This document shows, one piece after another, positions 8,917 to 17,576 of a stretch of 64,000 bases of DNA. Location of the stretch: contig JAHCJV010000001.1 in NCBI GenBank assembly GCA_026126105.1, forward strand, positions 62,001-126,000, given 5' to 3'. The first letter of the stretch is position 1. Each line of letters begins with the position of its first letter. Below the pieces are notes generated by a model. The model had not been told where the DNA came from and ran no database searches. It saw only the letters and a list, made by a program, of their open reading frames with translations. The position numbers and the translations under genes are program-made. This DNA comes from Enhydrobacter sp. (lineage in GTDB: Bacteria > Pseudomonadota > Alphaproteobacteria > Reyranellales > Reyranellaceae).

Positions 8917-10299
8917 CTACTTGCCGATGCAGAAATCCCGGAAGATCACGTCGAGCAGCTCGTCGATGCGCACCGTCCCGGTGATGCGGCCCAGCGCACG
9001 CATCGCGAGGCGCAGATCTTCTGCCGACAACGCAATTTCCGGCGCTTCCAGCGCACGGCAAAGCGCTGCGTGCGCCTCCATCAGCGCCTCCCGGTGCCGC
9101 GCGCGGGTGAGTGGCGGTGCGACGGCACCGTGCTCCATCAGCTGGCTGGCGGAGCGTTCAATGCGCGCCAGGAGGTCCGGTAGCCCGGCGCCCGTCTTGG
9201 CCGAGAGAGACACAGCGCCCGCCGTCGCCACAGGCGCCATATCTGTCTTGTTGGCGACGACGATGTCCCGTGCGGCCACCCAACTTGTGCCCGCCGCGGT
9301 CAGTGCCTGCATCGTGTCGGGCCAGCCGGGATCGCTGGCGTCGAGCACCAGGATCCGCAGATCGGCTATGTCGGCCCGTGCCCGGGCGCGGCGTACCCCC
9401 TCCTGCTCGACCGCATCGCCGGTCTCGCGCAGGCCTGCGGTGTCGGCCAGCACCACCGGCCAGCCGCCGAGATCGAGATGGACCTCGATCACGTCGCGCG
9501 TGGTGCCGGCGGTCTCCGACACGATCGCTGCCTCGCGCCGTGCAAGCAGGTTGAGCAGCGAGGACTTTCCCGCATTGGGTGGCCCGATGATGGCGATGCT
9601 CAAGCCGTCCCGCAGCCGCTCGCCGCGCCGGTCCCCGAGATGGGCCGCGATCTCTCCTTGCAGCTGCGTGATGGCGATCGTCACTTGGTCGGCAAGACCG
9701 TCGGGCAGATCCTCATCGGGAAAATCGATCGCCGCCTCGAGATGAGCGAGAGCCCCGAGGCCCTGCCTGCGCCAGTCCTCGTAGAGGCGGTGCAGGGCAC
9801 CCTCCATCTGCAGCAGCGCCAGCCGGCGCTGCTGCTCGGTCTCGGCACCGACCAGATCGGCAATCGCCTCGGCTTCGGTGAGGTCGAGCTTGAAATGCTC
9901 GAACGCGCGGCGGGTGAATTCCCCGGGCTCGGCCAAGCGGCAGAAGCCCAGTCTCTGGATTGCCGCCAGCGCGGCGTTCGCCACGGCGCGCCCGCCATGC
10001 AGATGCAGCTCGGCCATCGTCTCGCCGGTTTCCGTATGCGGCGCCTCGAACCATACGACCAGGCCGCGATCGATCTTTTCACCACTCACCGGATCCCGCA
10101 CCGTCCGCAACGCCATACGGCGCGGCGCGGGCAGGGCGGGATTGCGCGCCGAACGGCCGCGTTCGAAGGCCTTCGGCTCGGTCAGGAAGATCAGCGCATC
10201 GGCCGCCCGCGGACCGCTGAGGCGAATGACCGAGAGCGCGCCGGGATGGGCGCGCGACGGCGTCGGCGTGCCGAGCGCGTAGATCGTCATGTCGTCCAT
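8917..10299 (-). CDS. mnmE: tRNA modification GTPase MnmE (TrmE)
   Basis: GTPase partner of MnmG in wobble-uridine modification. The 460 residues hold an N-terminal tetrahydrofolate-binding domain and helical domain with an embedded G domain: GPPNAGKSS (P-loop, about 227-235), the switch II region DTAGLRETGD, and NKTD. The protein ends in FCIGK, the invariant C-terminal Cys motif. Two in-frame ATGs (10299 and 10290) are possible starts. The upstream HhH gene stops 4 nt before the first one, which suggests co-translation. The nearby mnmG is displaced by katE-ligD-ku. Confidence 0.97.
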   Translation of the reverse strand: MDDMTIYALGTPTPSRAHPGALSVIRLSGPRAADALIFLTEPKAFERGRSARNPALPAPRRMALRTVRDPVSGEKIDRGLVVWFEAPHTETGETMAELHLHGGRAVANAALAAIQRLGFCRLAEPGEFTRRAFEHFKLDLTEAEAIADLVGAETEQQRRLALLQMEGALHRLYEDWRRQGLGALAHLEAAIDFPDEDLPDGLADQVTIAITQLQGEIAAHLGDRRGERLRDGLSIAIIGPPNAGKSSLLNLLARREAAIVSETAGTTRDVIEVHLDLGGWPVVLADTAGLRETGDAVEQEGVRRARARADIADLRILVLDASDPGWPDTMQALTAAGTSWVAARDIVVANKTDMAPVATAGAVSLSAKTGAGLPDLLARIERSASQLMEHGAVAPPLTRARHREALMEAHAALCRALEAPEIALSAEDLRLAMRALGRITGTVRIDELLDVIFRDFCIGK

Positions 10300-10303
10300 G
10301 GCT

Positions 10304-10648
10304 TCAGCCGCGCTTTGGCGGCGCTGCCGGAGCAGGTTTCGGCGGCGGTGGCGCGGGCGGCGGCGGACGGGCGAAGACCTTGTCGGCGATCTTCTCGTAC
10401 AACGCCTCGGGGATCAGCCGGCGCTCCACCAGCTCGGTCTTGGCCTTGAACGGCCGCGCGCGGATGATCGCATCGGCCCGCACCTCGCCGATGCCGTCGA
10501 GCGTCATCAGCGCGTCGCGGCTGGCGCTGTTGAGCTCAAGCTGATTGCTGGCCGGCGCGGGCGCCGGCGCCGGCGCAGGGCGGGTCTGCGCCGAGGCGAG
10601 AGGCCCCAAGAGCCCCACCGCAAGAGCAATGAAGACGGCGACGCGCAT
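10304..10648 (-). CDS. Exported ComEA-like helix-hairpin-helix protein
   Basis: A 114-residue protein with a Sec signal peptide (hydrophobic AVFIALAVGLLGPLASA, cleavage expected before QTRP), an Ala-Pro repeat linker, one helix-hairpin-helix DNA-binding unit (LNSASRDALMTLDGIGEVRA, about 38-57), and a second Pro-rich tail. The HhH and export signal resemble ComEA-type proteins that bind DNA outside the cytoplasmic membrane. It lies immediately upstream of mnmE and downstream of a binding-protein-like gene. A role in DNA uptake is inference; no com genes are nearby. Confidence 0.8.
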   Translation of the reverse strand: MRVAVFIALAVGLLGPLASAQTRPAPAPAPAPASNQLELNSASRDALMTLDGIGEVRADAIIRARPFKAKTELVERRLIPEALYEKIADKVFARPPPPAPPPPKPAPAAPPKRG

Positions 10649-10654
10649 GGGCGA

Positions 10655-11548
10655 TTATCGCACGATCTCGTCCCAGGCGGGACAGGGCCGCTCGACCATC
10701 GGCACTGTCCATTGCCCGATATTGCCCCGGTCTATGAGCGCGGCCGGCACCATGATCTCCTTGGGGACCGGCTGGCCGCGGAGATGACGCAGCACCGCGC
10801 GGGTGGCGATGGCCGCGATGTTGAGCGCGCTGAAATCGGCGGTTGCCAGCATCGTCCCGCGCTGGATGTTGGCGATCGCCTCGGGCAGACCGTTGACGCC
10901 GACTACCTGCGCGCGCCGGCCGGCGGCCGCCAGGGCATCGACCGCCCCGAAGGCCATCATGTCGTTGGCAGTCCATACGCCGTCGATCTCCGGATGCCCG
11001 GCGAGGAGCTCGGCCATCGCCTCCCTTGCCGGCGCGCGCTGGAGATAGCCCACCCGCGCCGCCAGCAGCTCGATCCCGGGATGCTCGGCGACAGCTTGGC
11101 GCAATCCCTTGCCGCGGTCGCGGGCGGTCGGAGCGGTGGGTGTGCCGTCGAGGGCGACGATGCGGCCCTTGCCGCCTAGACCGTCGATCAGCGCCTTCGC
11201 CACGCCATGGCCGATCGCCACGTCGTCCGATCCGACGAATGTGAGGGCGGGGCCGCTCATGCGGTTGATGAACACCGCCACCGGGATGCCAGCCGCTGCA
11301 AATCGGTCAAGGTCCTCAACCATCTGCTGATCGTCGGCCGGGTTGAATACGACGCCCGCCGGCCGGGCCGCCAAGGCTTGCGTAACCAGCGCCTTCTGCT
11401 CAGCGACGTCGTCGGGAGTGTCTGGCACGTAGTGGGCCGTCCGCAACCCCGACTCCGCGGCGACCCGGTCGGCGGCGACTCGCGCGGCATCGTAGGCCGG
11501 ATTGAGCCGGTTCTTGGTGAAAACAGCAAGCGTCGGTGAGTTCATCAT
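10655..11548 (-). CDS. Periplasmic-binding-protein-like (sugar-binding fold) protein without a signal peptide
   Basis: The 297 residues have the type I periplasmic-binding fold seen in ribose/xylose ABC binding proteins and LacI effector domains: an N-terminal VFTKNRLNPAYDAARVAAD, VVFNPADDQQMVEDLDR, and WTANDMMAFGAVDAL late in the protein. It starts MMNSPTLAVF with no signal peptide and no helix-turn-helix. An in-frame TAA three codons before the start rules out a missed N-terminal extension. No permease or ATPase gene is adjacent. It is divergent from glnD with 39 bp between start codons. It could be a cytoplasmic ligand sensor or a decayed transporter component. Confidence 0.8.
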   Translation of the reverse strand: MMNSPTLAVFTKNRLNPAYDAARVAADRVAAESGLRTAHYVPDTPDDVAEQKALVTQALAARPAGVVFNPADDQQMVEDLDRFAAAGIPVAVFINRMSGPALTFVGSDDVAIGHGVAKALIDGLGGKGRIVALDGTPTAPTARDRGKGLRQAVAEHPGIELLAARVGYLQRAPAREAMAELLAGHPEIDGVWTANDMMAFGAVDALAAAGRRAQVVGVNGLPEAIANIQRGTMLATADFSALNIAAIATRAVLRHLRGQPVPKEIMVPAALIDRGNIGQWTVPMVERPCPAWDEIVR

Positions 11549-11587
11549 CCTATTTTAGCCCTTCCGGGCGCTGTAGTATCCGGCGCA

Positions 11588-14380
11588 ATGGCAACTCCCT
11601 ACGATTCCATCCCCGATCGCCGCGCGATCTTCCGTCGCCGTGAACTGGGGGAGTCGCTGGCCAAGCTGGTCGAGGATGTCCCGACCGGTGCTGACCTGCC
11701 TCGAACCCGGATACTTGGGCTGATTCGCGAGGCGTTGACGATCGGCCGCGCCGAGATTCGCCATCGCTTCGAGACACCAGGTCCGCTCAAGAATGACGGG
11801 CTCGCGGTGCTGGCCGCCACCTCCTTCCTGATGGATCAGCTGATCCGCGTGATCTTCGACTTCGCCGACGGCCGCGCGTATCCCGCCGCGAACCCCAGCG
11901 CCGCTGAGCGTCTTGGCGTGGTCGCAACCGGGGGGTTCGGACGCGGCGAGATGGCACCGCTGAGCGACATCGATCTGTTGTTCTTGCGGCCCTATAAGCA
12001 GACACCGCGCGGCGAGCAGATCGTCGAGTTCATGCTCTACCTGCTCTGGGACCTCGGGCTGAAGGTCGGGCATGCCACGCGTACGGTCGAGGACAGCCTG
12101 CGCTATGCTGAACGCGACCAGACGATCCGCACAGCTTTGCTCGAAGCACGCTATATATGGGGCGACCGTGAACTGTTCGACGAGTTGGTAAAAGGCTATG
12201 CGGCCAAGGTCGCCACCGGCGACGGCCGAGACTTCGTCGAGGCGAAGCTGAGCGAGCGCGATCAACGCCACACCCGCATGGGCGATTCCCGCTACGTCGT
12301 CGAGCCCAACGTCAAGGAGGGCAAGGGCGGCTTGCGCGATCTGCACACGCTGTTCTGGATTGCCAAATATCTCTATCGTGTAAGCGCGCCGTCGGAGCTG
12401 GTCGACAAGGGCGTGTTGACCAAGGACGAGGCACGCCATTTCGAGCGCGCCGATCGCTTCCTCTCCACCGTTCGCTGTCACATTCATTATCTCTCGGGGC
12501 GCGCCGACGACCGGCTTTCGTTCGATCTCCAGCGCGAAATAGCCGCGCGTCTCGGCTACCAGGATCGGGCCGGCAGCCGCGGCGTCGAGCGTTTCATGAA
12601 GCATTATTATCTTCATGCGAAGACGGTCGGAGATCTGACCCGGATCTTCGTCGCCGCACTGGAGGACAGCCGCCGTCGCAAACCAAAGCTTGCGGCCCTG
12701 TGGCAGAGTCTGCGGCCACGACAACTTGACGGTTTTCGCCTAGACGGTGAGCGGCTGGCGGCAGCAACGCCCGATACCTTCGTCAAGGATCCCGTGGCCA
12801 TCCTGCGGCTGTTCCATGTCGCGCAGGAGAATGGCCTCGATATCCATCCCGCCACGCTGCGGCTGATCACCCAGAACATCCGTCTCGTCGACCGGCTGCG
12901 CAACGATCCGGAAGCCAACCGCCTCTTCATGGCAATGCTGACCTCGCGCCACGACCCCGAGACAACCTTGCGTCGGCTCAACGAGGCCGGCGTGTTCGGC
13001 CGCTTCATCCCCGACTTCGGGCGCGTCGTGGCCCAGACGCAGCACGACATGTATCACACCTACACTGTCGACGAGCACACGATACGTGCCATCGGCATCC
13101 TGGCGCGAATCGAGAACGGAACGCTGAAGGAGGACCACCCACTCTCGGCCGACGTCGTCCACAAGATCCTGTCACGACCCGTCCTCTACCTCGCCGTGCT
13201 GCTGCACGACATCGCCAAGGGTCGCGGCGGCGATCATTCGATCCTCGGCGCCGATGTCGCCATGGCGCTAGGCCCGCGCCTCGGTCTGAGCGAAGCCGAG
13301 ACCGAAACCGTCGCCTGGCTGGTGCGCTATCACCTCGCCATGTCGGCAACCTCGTTCCAGCGCGATCTGATGGATCCCAAGACGATCGAGACCTTTGCTG
13401 CTTTGGTGCAATCGCCGGAGCGGTTGCGGCTACTGCTGGTACTGACGGTGTGTGACATCCGGGCGGTCGGTCCCAACGTATGGAACGGCTGGAAAGCTGC
13501 CCTTTTGCGCCAGCTTTACAACGCCGCCGAGCGGGTGATGTCGGGTGGCACTCTATCGGGCGGCCGCGCCGAGCGGATCAAAGCGATCCAGACCGACGTC
13601 GGCAAGCGTCTCGTCGGCTGGAGCGACGTCGAGAAGGAAGAGCATTTCGCGCGCGGCTATGCGCCTTACTGGCTGTCGTTCCAGATCGATGCCCTGGTGC
13701 GTCAGGCCGAGCTGGTGCGTCGCGCAGAGCGCGACCACCAGCCCCTCGCAATAGAGCACCGGGTCGAGGCCGATCGCTCGGTCACCGAGATCACGATCTA
13801 TACACTCGACACACACGGCCTGTTTGCCCGCCTCGCCGGCGCCATGGCGATCAGCGGTGCCAACATCGTAGACGCGAAGATATTCACTTTGGCCAATGGC
13901 ATGGCGCTCGACGTCTTCTGGATCCAGGATCTGGAGGGCAAGCCTTTCGACGGGCCGCAGCGTCTCGCGCGCCTTGCCGCGCGGGTCGAGATTTCACTCT
14001 CCAACCGCCTCGACATCGCTCGCGAGCTCGAATCGCAGAGGAGTTCCTGGCCCAAGCGTGACCGCCTCTTTACGGTGCCCCCGCGCGCACTGATCGACAA
14101 CAATGCGTCGGACACCTTCACCGTGATAGAGGTAAACGGCAGAGATCGGCCGGGCTTCCTGCACATCGTCACGCGCGCCCTTACACGACTCAATCTGCAG
14201 ATCGCCTCGGCCCACATCACAACCTACGGCGAACGCGCCGTCGACGTATTCTATGTCAAGGACCTGTTCGGACTTAAGGTGGTCAACGCCGACAAGCTGA
14301 AGCAGATCGCCGCCGAAGTAGAAAGATCGATACGCGACTTCGACGCCCGCTTCGAGCCCGCGATGAAGGCGGCGGAATAA
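11588..14380 (+). CDS. glnD: [Protein-PII] uridylyltransferase / uridylyl-removing enzyme GlnD
   Basis: Senses glutamine and uridylylates or deuridylylates the PII proteins, controlling nitrogen assimilation. The 930 residues show the full architecture: a nucleotidyltransferase motif GGFGRGEMAPLSDIDLL (about 115-131), an HD phosphohydrolase motif LLHDIAKGRGGDHS near residue 540, and two C-terminal ACT domains starting near 736 and 844 that bind glutamine. It is the only rightward gene in the first 17 kb. No glnB or glnK is in the window. Confidence 0.97.
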   Translation: MATPYDSIPDRRAIFRRRELGESLAKLVEDVPTGADLPRTRILGLIREALTIGRAEIRHRFETPGPLKNDGLAVLAATSFLMDQLIRVIFDFADGRAYPAANPSAAERLGVVATGGFGRGEMAPLSDIDLLFLRPYKQTPRGEQIVEFMLYLLWDLGLKVGHATRTVEDSLRYAERDQTIRTALLEARYIWGDRELFDELVKGYAAKVATGDGRDFVEAKLSERDQRHTRMGDSRYVVEPNVKEGKGGLRDLHTLFWIAKYLYRVSAPSELVDKGVLTKDEARHFERADRFLSTVRCHIHYLSGRADDRLSFDLQREIAARLGYQDRAGSRGVERFMKHYYLHAKTVGDLTRIFVAALEDSRRRKPKLAALWQSLRPRQLDGFRLDGERLAAATPDTFVKDPVAILRLFHVAQENGLDIHPATLRLITQNIRLVDRLRNDPEANRLFMAMLTSRHDPETTLRRLNEAGVFGRFIPDFGRVVAQTQHDMYHTYTVDEHTIRAIGILARIENGTLKEDHPLSADVVHKILSRPVLYLAVLLHDIAKGRGGDHSILGADVAMALGPRLGLSEAETETVAWLVRYHLAMSATSFQRDLMDPKTIETFAALVQSPERLRLLLVLTVCDIRAVGPNVWNGWKAALLRQLYNAAERVMSGGTLSGGRAERIKAIQTDVGKRLVGWSDVEKEEHFARGYAPYWLSFQIDALVRQAELVRRAERDHQPLAIEHRVEADRSVTEITIYTLDTHGLFARLAGAMAISGANIVDAKIFTLANGMALDVFWIQDLEGKPFDGPQRLARLAARVEISLSNRLDIARELESQRSSWPKRDRLFTVPPRALIDNNASDTFTVIEVNGRDRPGFLHIVTRALTRLNLQIASAHITTYGERAVDVFYVKDLFGLKVVNADKLKQIAAEVERSIRDFDARFEPAMKAAE

Positions 14381-14472
14381 TAAGGCTTCGTGCAGTGCGC
14401 GGTTCGGTTGAATTATCTTCTGAGTGCTCTCTGAAGAAAAATTCAGTCAGAGGCCTGATACCGAGTTCGCAT

Positions 14473-14973
14473 CTACCGCGGCGCAAACTTGTATCGGAAC
14501 GTGCAGCTCGGCGCGCCCTGCATGATTGTCTGATTGCGCTCCAGGCTCACCTCGCCGCCGCTGGCAGCGGCAATGTCGAAATCCGTCTGGCATGCGAGCA
14601 ATGCGCCCAGCTCCGGCTCATCGAGAGCCCGGAAGAATTCGGCGAAGCGACAGCGAGTCACGTCGAACTCGAACGCTTCCCTGTCCTTGCGATGTGTTTC
14701 GAATTCGACCGAAGGTCCGGAGACCTCATTCATGTGGCCCTGCATTACCGCCCATTTGCGGCGCGGGCTCGCATCGATGTCCCTGCCGATCGTCGCGAAC
14801 ATTTCCCTGGACCAGGCACCCAGCGCCTTCTTCACGATCGCATCGGCATTTTCCTTGCCGAGTTCCGTACGCAGGGCATGCAGCACCGGCACGAGGACCT
14901 GCGCCTGCAGCCGCGTCTTGTCCAGAAGCGACAGGGAGGGATTTACCATATAGTCGTCGAGCACACCGGTCAT
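14473..14973 (-). CDS. L-2-amino-thiazoline-4-carboxylate hydrolase family protein
   Basis: A 166-residue protein whose C-terminal half fits the ATC hydrolase family (PF14196): a TRCRFAEFFRALDEPELG block, CQTDFDIA, and a closing QTIMQGAPSCTFRYKF. The prototype opens D,L-ATC on the bacterial route to L-cysteine; many family members have unknown substrates. The ATG at 14973 is chosen because GGAGGAA lies 4 nt upstream; the open frame extends further back but overlaps tctC. It follows an orphan TctC gene in the same direction, which hints at uptake and hydrolysis of a small carboxylate (inference). Confidence 0.8.
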   Translation of the reverse strand: MTGVLDDYMVNPSLSLLDKTRLQAQVLVPVLHALRTELGKENADAIVKKALGAWSREMFATIGRDIDASPRRKWAVMQGHMNEVSGPSVEFETHRKDREAFEFDVTRCRFAEFFRALDEPELGALLACQTDFDIAAASGGEVSLERNQTIMQGAPSCTFRYKFAPR

Positions 14974-15043
14974 GTGTTCCTCCGCCTGCGTGTTTGCCGC
15001 AAGCGTGCCCCGTTGGCGCCGCCTGCGCCAGCGCAGAAAGTGC

Positions 15044-16006
15044 TTACTCCGGCTTATAGCCCGCGTTGCGCAGCAGCGTCGTATTCGTGTCGACCTCGCT
15101 CTTGATGAACGCGGTGAACTCCTGCGGTCCGCGTCCGGTCGGGACGAGGCCGAGCGATCCGCACTTGGCGATGAAGCCCTTGTCCTTGTTGACTTCGGCC
15201 ATTGCCAACGCCAGCCGATCGACGACGGCATCAGGCGTAGCCTTGGGTGCCCACACGCCGTACCAGGAGCTGAGGTAGAAATCCTTTAGACCGACCTCGT
15301 CCGACGTCGGGATATCGGGAGCGAGAGGCGTGCGCGTCCTGGAGGTGACGAACATCGCCCGCGCCTTGCCGGCGCGCGCGAGCGGCAGCAGCGCCGTCCA
15401 AGGATCCATGAAGAGCTGCACGCTGCCGCTCAGCAGGTCGGCGTTGGCCGGGGCAGTGCCCTTGTAGAGCACTGTGTCCAGCGGCAGCCCGGTACGGCGC
15501 AGGAACTCGAGCGTCGCGACATGGCCCGCCGAGCCGCCGGACGACAGAGCGAAGAAGTACTTCTTCGGCTCCTTCCCGATCGCGGCCATCGTACTGGCAT
15601 AGTCGGTACCGGGCACATCGATATTGACCAGCAGCACCAGCGGGGCCTCGCCCGCCTGGGCAATCGGCCGAAAGTCGGCCTGCGGGTCGTACGGACAAGA
15701 GGCGACGACGTGCTTGCCCAGCACGAACAGGCTCGCGTTGAACAGCAGGGTATAGCCATCCGGCTCGGAGCGCCGCACCGTGTCGGATCCCGTTACGCCC
15801 GAGGCACCGCCGATATTGCGGATGATGATCTGCTGGCCGATCTTCTCGGACAATATGTCCGAGGTGATGCGGCCGAAGCCGTCCGTCCCGCCGCCCGGTG
15901 GATACGGCACGATCATCTGGATTGGCTTGCTGGGATAGCTCTGCGCAATCGCAGGTGCCGCGAGCAGCGACGCGGCCGCGCCGCCGAGGATCGTCCGACG
16001 CCTCAC
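15044..16006 (-). CDS. Bug/TctC family tripartite tricarboxylate binding protein
   Basis: Extracytoplasmic solute receptor of the Bug family. Starting at the GTG at 16006 gives 320 residues: a signal peptide (RRRTILGGAAASLLAAPAIA), then YPSKPIQMIVPYPPGGGTD and the GTAPANADLLSGSVQLFMD segment typical of Bug folds. The GTG overlaps the stop of the upstream small gene in a GTGA quartet, which supports this start over a TTG nine codons earlier. No TctA/TctB membrane partners are nearby, as is common for Bug expansions. The likely ligand is a carboxylate; specificity cannot be read. Confidence 0.9.
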   Translation of the reverse strand: MRRRTILGGAAASLLAAPAIAQSYPSKPIQMIVPYPPGGGTDGFGRITSDILSEKIGQQIIIRNIGGASGVTGSDTVRRSEPDGYTLLFNASLFVLGKHVVASCPYDPQADFRPIAQAGEAPLVLLVNIDVPGTDYASTMAAIGKEPKKYFFALSSGGSAGHVATLEFLRRTGLPLDTVLYKGTAPANADLLSGSVQLFMDPWTALLPLARAGKARAMFVTSRTRTPLAPDIPTSDEVGLKDFYLSSWYGVWAPKATPDAVVDRLALAMAEVNKDKGFIAKCGSLGLVPTGRGPQEFTAFIKSEVDTNTTLLRNAGYKPE

Positions 16007-16413
16007 GGCTGGATGCTCACCGAAGAGTTGCAAGCCTTGCCAGCGGCTTCGCAGATCGTTCGAGCGACGCTGCGGACCTTAACGTCTGCGCAACCGACAC
16101 CCAGCGCGCGTGATGTATCCAGATGCTGTTTCAAGGTCGCTGTCTCCCCGGGTGCGATAGGAAAGAGCACGCCCTCCCGATAGGCCGACATCAACTCGAC
16201 GGTTTGCTGACGGCCATCGCTCAGTGCAACGACCAGATCGACCTGAAGATAGTCGATCGTCTCCGACGACTTGTTCTCGACCACCAGGCTCGGCACGCAA
16301 CTGCCGTACACAAGACTGTCCTCGCCGCGTTTAACATCAATGCCGTTTGCCGCGAGCGCCGACGACGTAGCAACAATCAGACCAAGCGCAATCAGGGAAC
16401 GCGTCCGCATCAT
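16003..16413 (-). CDS. Small exported protein of unknown function
   Basis: A 136-residue protein with a clear signal peptide (MMRTRSLIALGLIVATSSALA) and a mature part of about 115 residues holding four cysteines (GSCVPS, VGCADV, RTICEAAGKACN), probably two disulfides, and a predicted beta-rich fold. I do not recognise the family. GGGGAGGG lies 5-7 nt before the double ATG, which fixes the start. Its stop overlaps the tctC GTG, so it is co-translated with the binding protein and may be a secreted accessory to it (inference). Confidence 0.75.
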   Translation of the reverse strand: MMRTRSLIALGLIVATSSALAANGIDVKRGEDSLVYGSCVPSLVVENKSSETIDYLQVDLVVALSDGRQQTVELMSAYREGVLFPIAPGETATLKQHLDTSRALGVGCADVKVRSVARTICEAAGKACNSSVSIQP

Positions 16414-16442
16414 CAAGCCCTCCCCTCGTTCTTCATCCAGCG

Positions 16443-17276
16443 CTACAGGGTCTCCTGCTTCCGGGCGCGCCGGGTTGCCAGCATCTGCATGATTGCAGCC
16501 GCCGTCTCCTCGATCGAGCGGCGGGTGACGTCGATTGTCGCCCATTTGCGTCGAGCATAGAGCCGGCGCGCGTCCTGGATCTCGCTCTGCACGCGCTCCA
16601 TGTCGGTGTATTCACTCTCAGTGTCCTGCTGCAGCAGCCGCAGACGATTGACGCGAATCTGCACGAGACGCTCGGGATCGGTGATCAGGCCGACGACCAG
16701 GGGCCGCGTTGCCGTTTCGAGCTCCGCCGGAGGTGGCACCAGCGGGACAAGCGGCACGTTGGCGGCCCGCACGCCGCGGTTCGCGAGGTAGACACAGGTC
16801 GGCGTCTTGGAGGTTCGCGACGGACCGACCAGAATCACGTCCGCGTCGTCGAGATCATGCGTCGACTGTCCGTCGTCGTGCGCCAGCGTGTAGTGCATCG
16901 CGTCGATCCGATCGAAATAGCCCTCGTCGAGCTGGTGCTGGCGGCCGGGCCATTGTTCGCTCTTGGAATGAAAATGCAGCCCCAGCACGCTCATCGCCTG
17001 ATCGAGCACCCCGACGCAGGGCAGCTGAAGGCTGCGGCAGCTGTCACGCACCTGGTCTCGCAGCTCCGGATCGACCAGCGTATAGAGCACTGGTCCACGG
17101 TCCCGTTCGACCGCCTGCATCACTTTCTCCATCTGGCCCTTGGTCCGGACAAGCGACCAGACATGCTCCTGGACGAAAATTCCTTCGTACTGCACCAGGC
17201 AGGCGCGGGCCACGCTCGACACGGTTTCGCCGGTGGAATCCGAAACGAGATGGACGTGGAAATTGCGATTGGCCAC
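16443..17276 (-). CDS. ppsR: Pyruvate, phosphate dikinase / PEP synthase regulatory protein (DUF299)
   Basis: Bifunctional ADP-dependent kinase and Pi-dependent pyrophosphorylase that switches PPDK or PEP synthase on and off. The family N-terminus FHVHLVSDSTGETV and the nucleotide loop VGPSRTSKTPTC (about 158-169 from this start) are present. From the GTG at 17276 the protein has 277 residues, matching the family; an upstream ATG at 17327 would add 17 unconserved residues. It is divergent from hemE, an arrangement seen at the chromosomal origin in several alphaproteobacteria. Confidence 0.93.
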   Translation of the reverse strand: MANRNFHVHLVSDSTGETVSSVARACLVQYEGIFVQEHVWSLVRTKGQMEKVMQAVERDRGPVLYTLVDPELRDQVRDSCRSLQLPCVGVLDQAMSVLGLHFHSKSEQWPGRQHQLDEGYFDRIDAMHYTLAHDDGQSTHDLDDADVILVGPSRTSKTPTCVYLANRGVRAANVPLVPLVPPPAELETATRPLVVGLITDPERLVQIRVNRLRLLQQDTESEYTDMERVQSEIQDARRLYARRKWATIDVTRRSIEETAAAIMQMLATRRARKQETL

Positions 17277-17576
17277 AGCCCAACTTACCCCACAGATCCC
17301 CCGGGAGAAACGCGGGATTGCCCGCATGTCATCGGGGATAGTACGGACACTGTCCGGAAGAGCTCCGCATTGAGACCCGGATTGCCTCTTGCGCCCCGCC
17401 TTTCGTCCCCTCGGGATAGTCTGCTCCCGGCAGCGACCGAGTCGGGAATTCAGCCGAGCGACGCTGCTTCATGGGCGATTCCCATCCACAAGCTGCTGGG
17501 GACGGGTGTCTAATGACACGCATCCCCACGTTCCTCACCCCCTACTACTGCTACTACCTATTAAGAAAGGATAAGA
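17277..17576. other. ppsR/hemE divergent intergenic region, candidate oriC locus
   Basis: A 300-bp gene-free interval between divergent ppsR and hemE. In Caulobacter and other alphaproteobacteria oriC lies beside hemE, and gene orientation here also flips near this point (leftward before, rightward after). The sequence is only weakly origin-like: CCATCCACA (two mismatches to TTATCCACA) and a CATCCCCAC string are the best DnaA-box candidates, and the last 40 bp before hemE (a CTACTACTGCTACTAC repeat, then TATTAAGAAAGGATAAG) are AT-richer. It must also hold the hemE promoter. No perfect DnaA box is seen. Confidence 0.4.

Noticed and set aside
14414-14440. Hairpin after glnD as a terminator
   Set aside because: An eight-pair stem with a central mismatch, followed by A rather than T on the plus strand; does not fit an intrinsic terminator.
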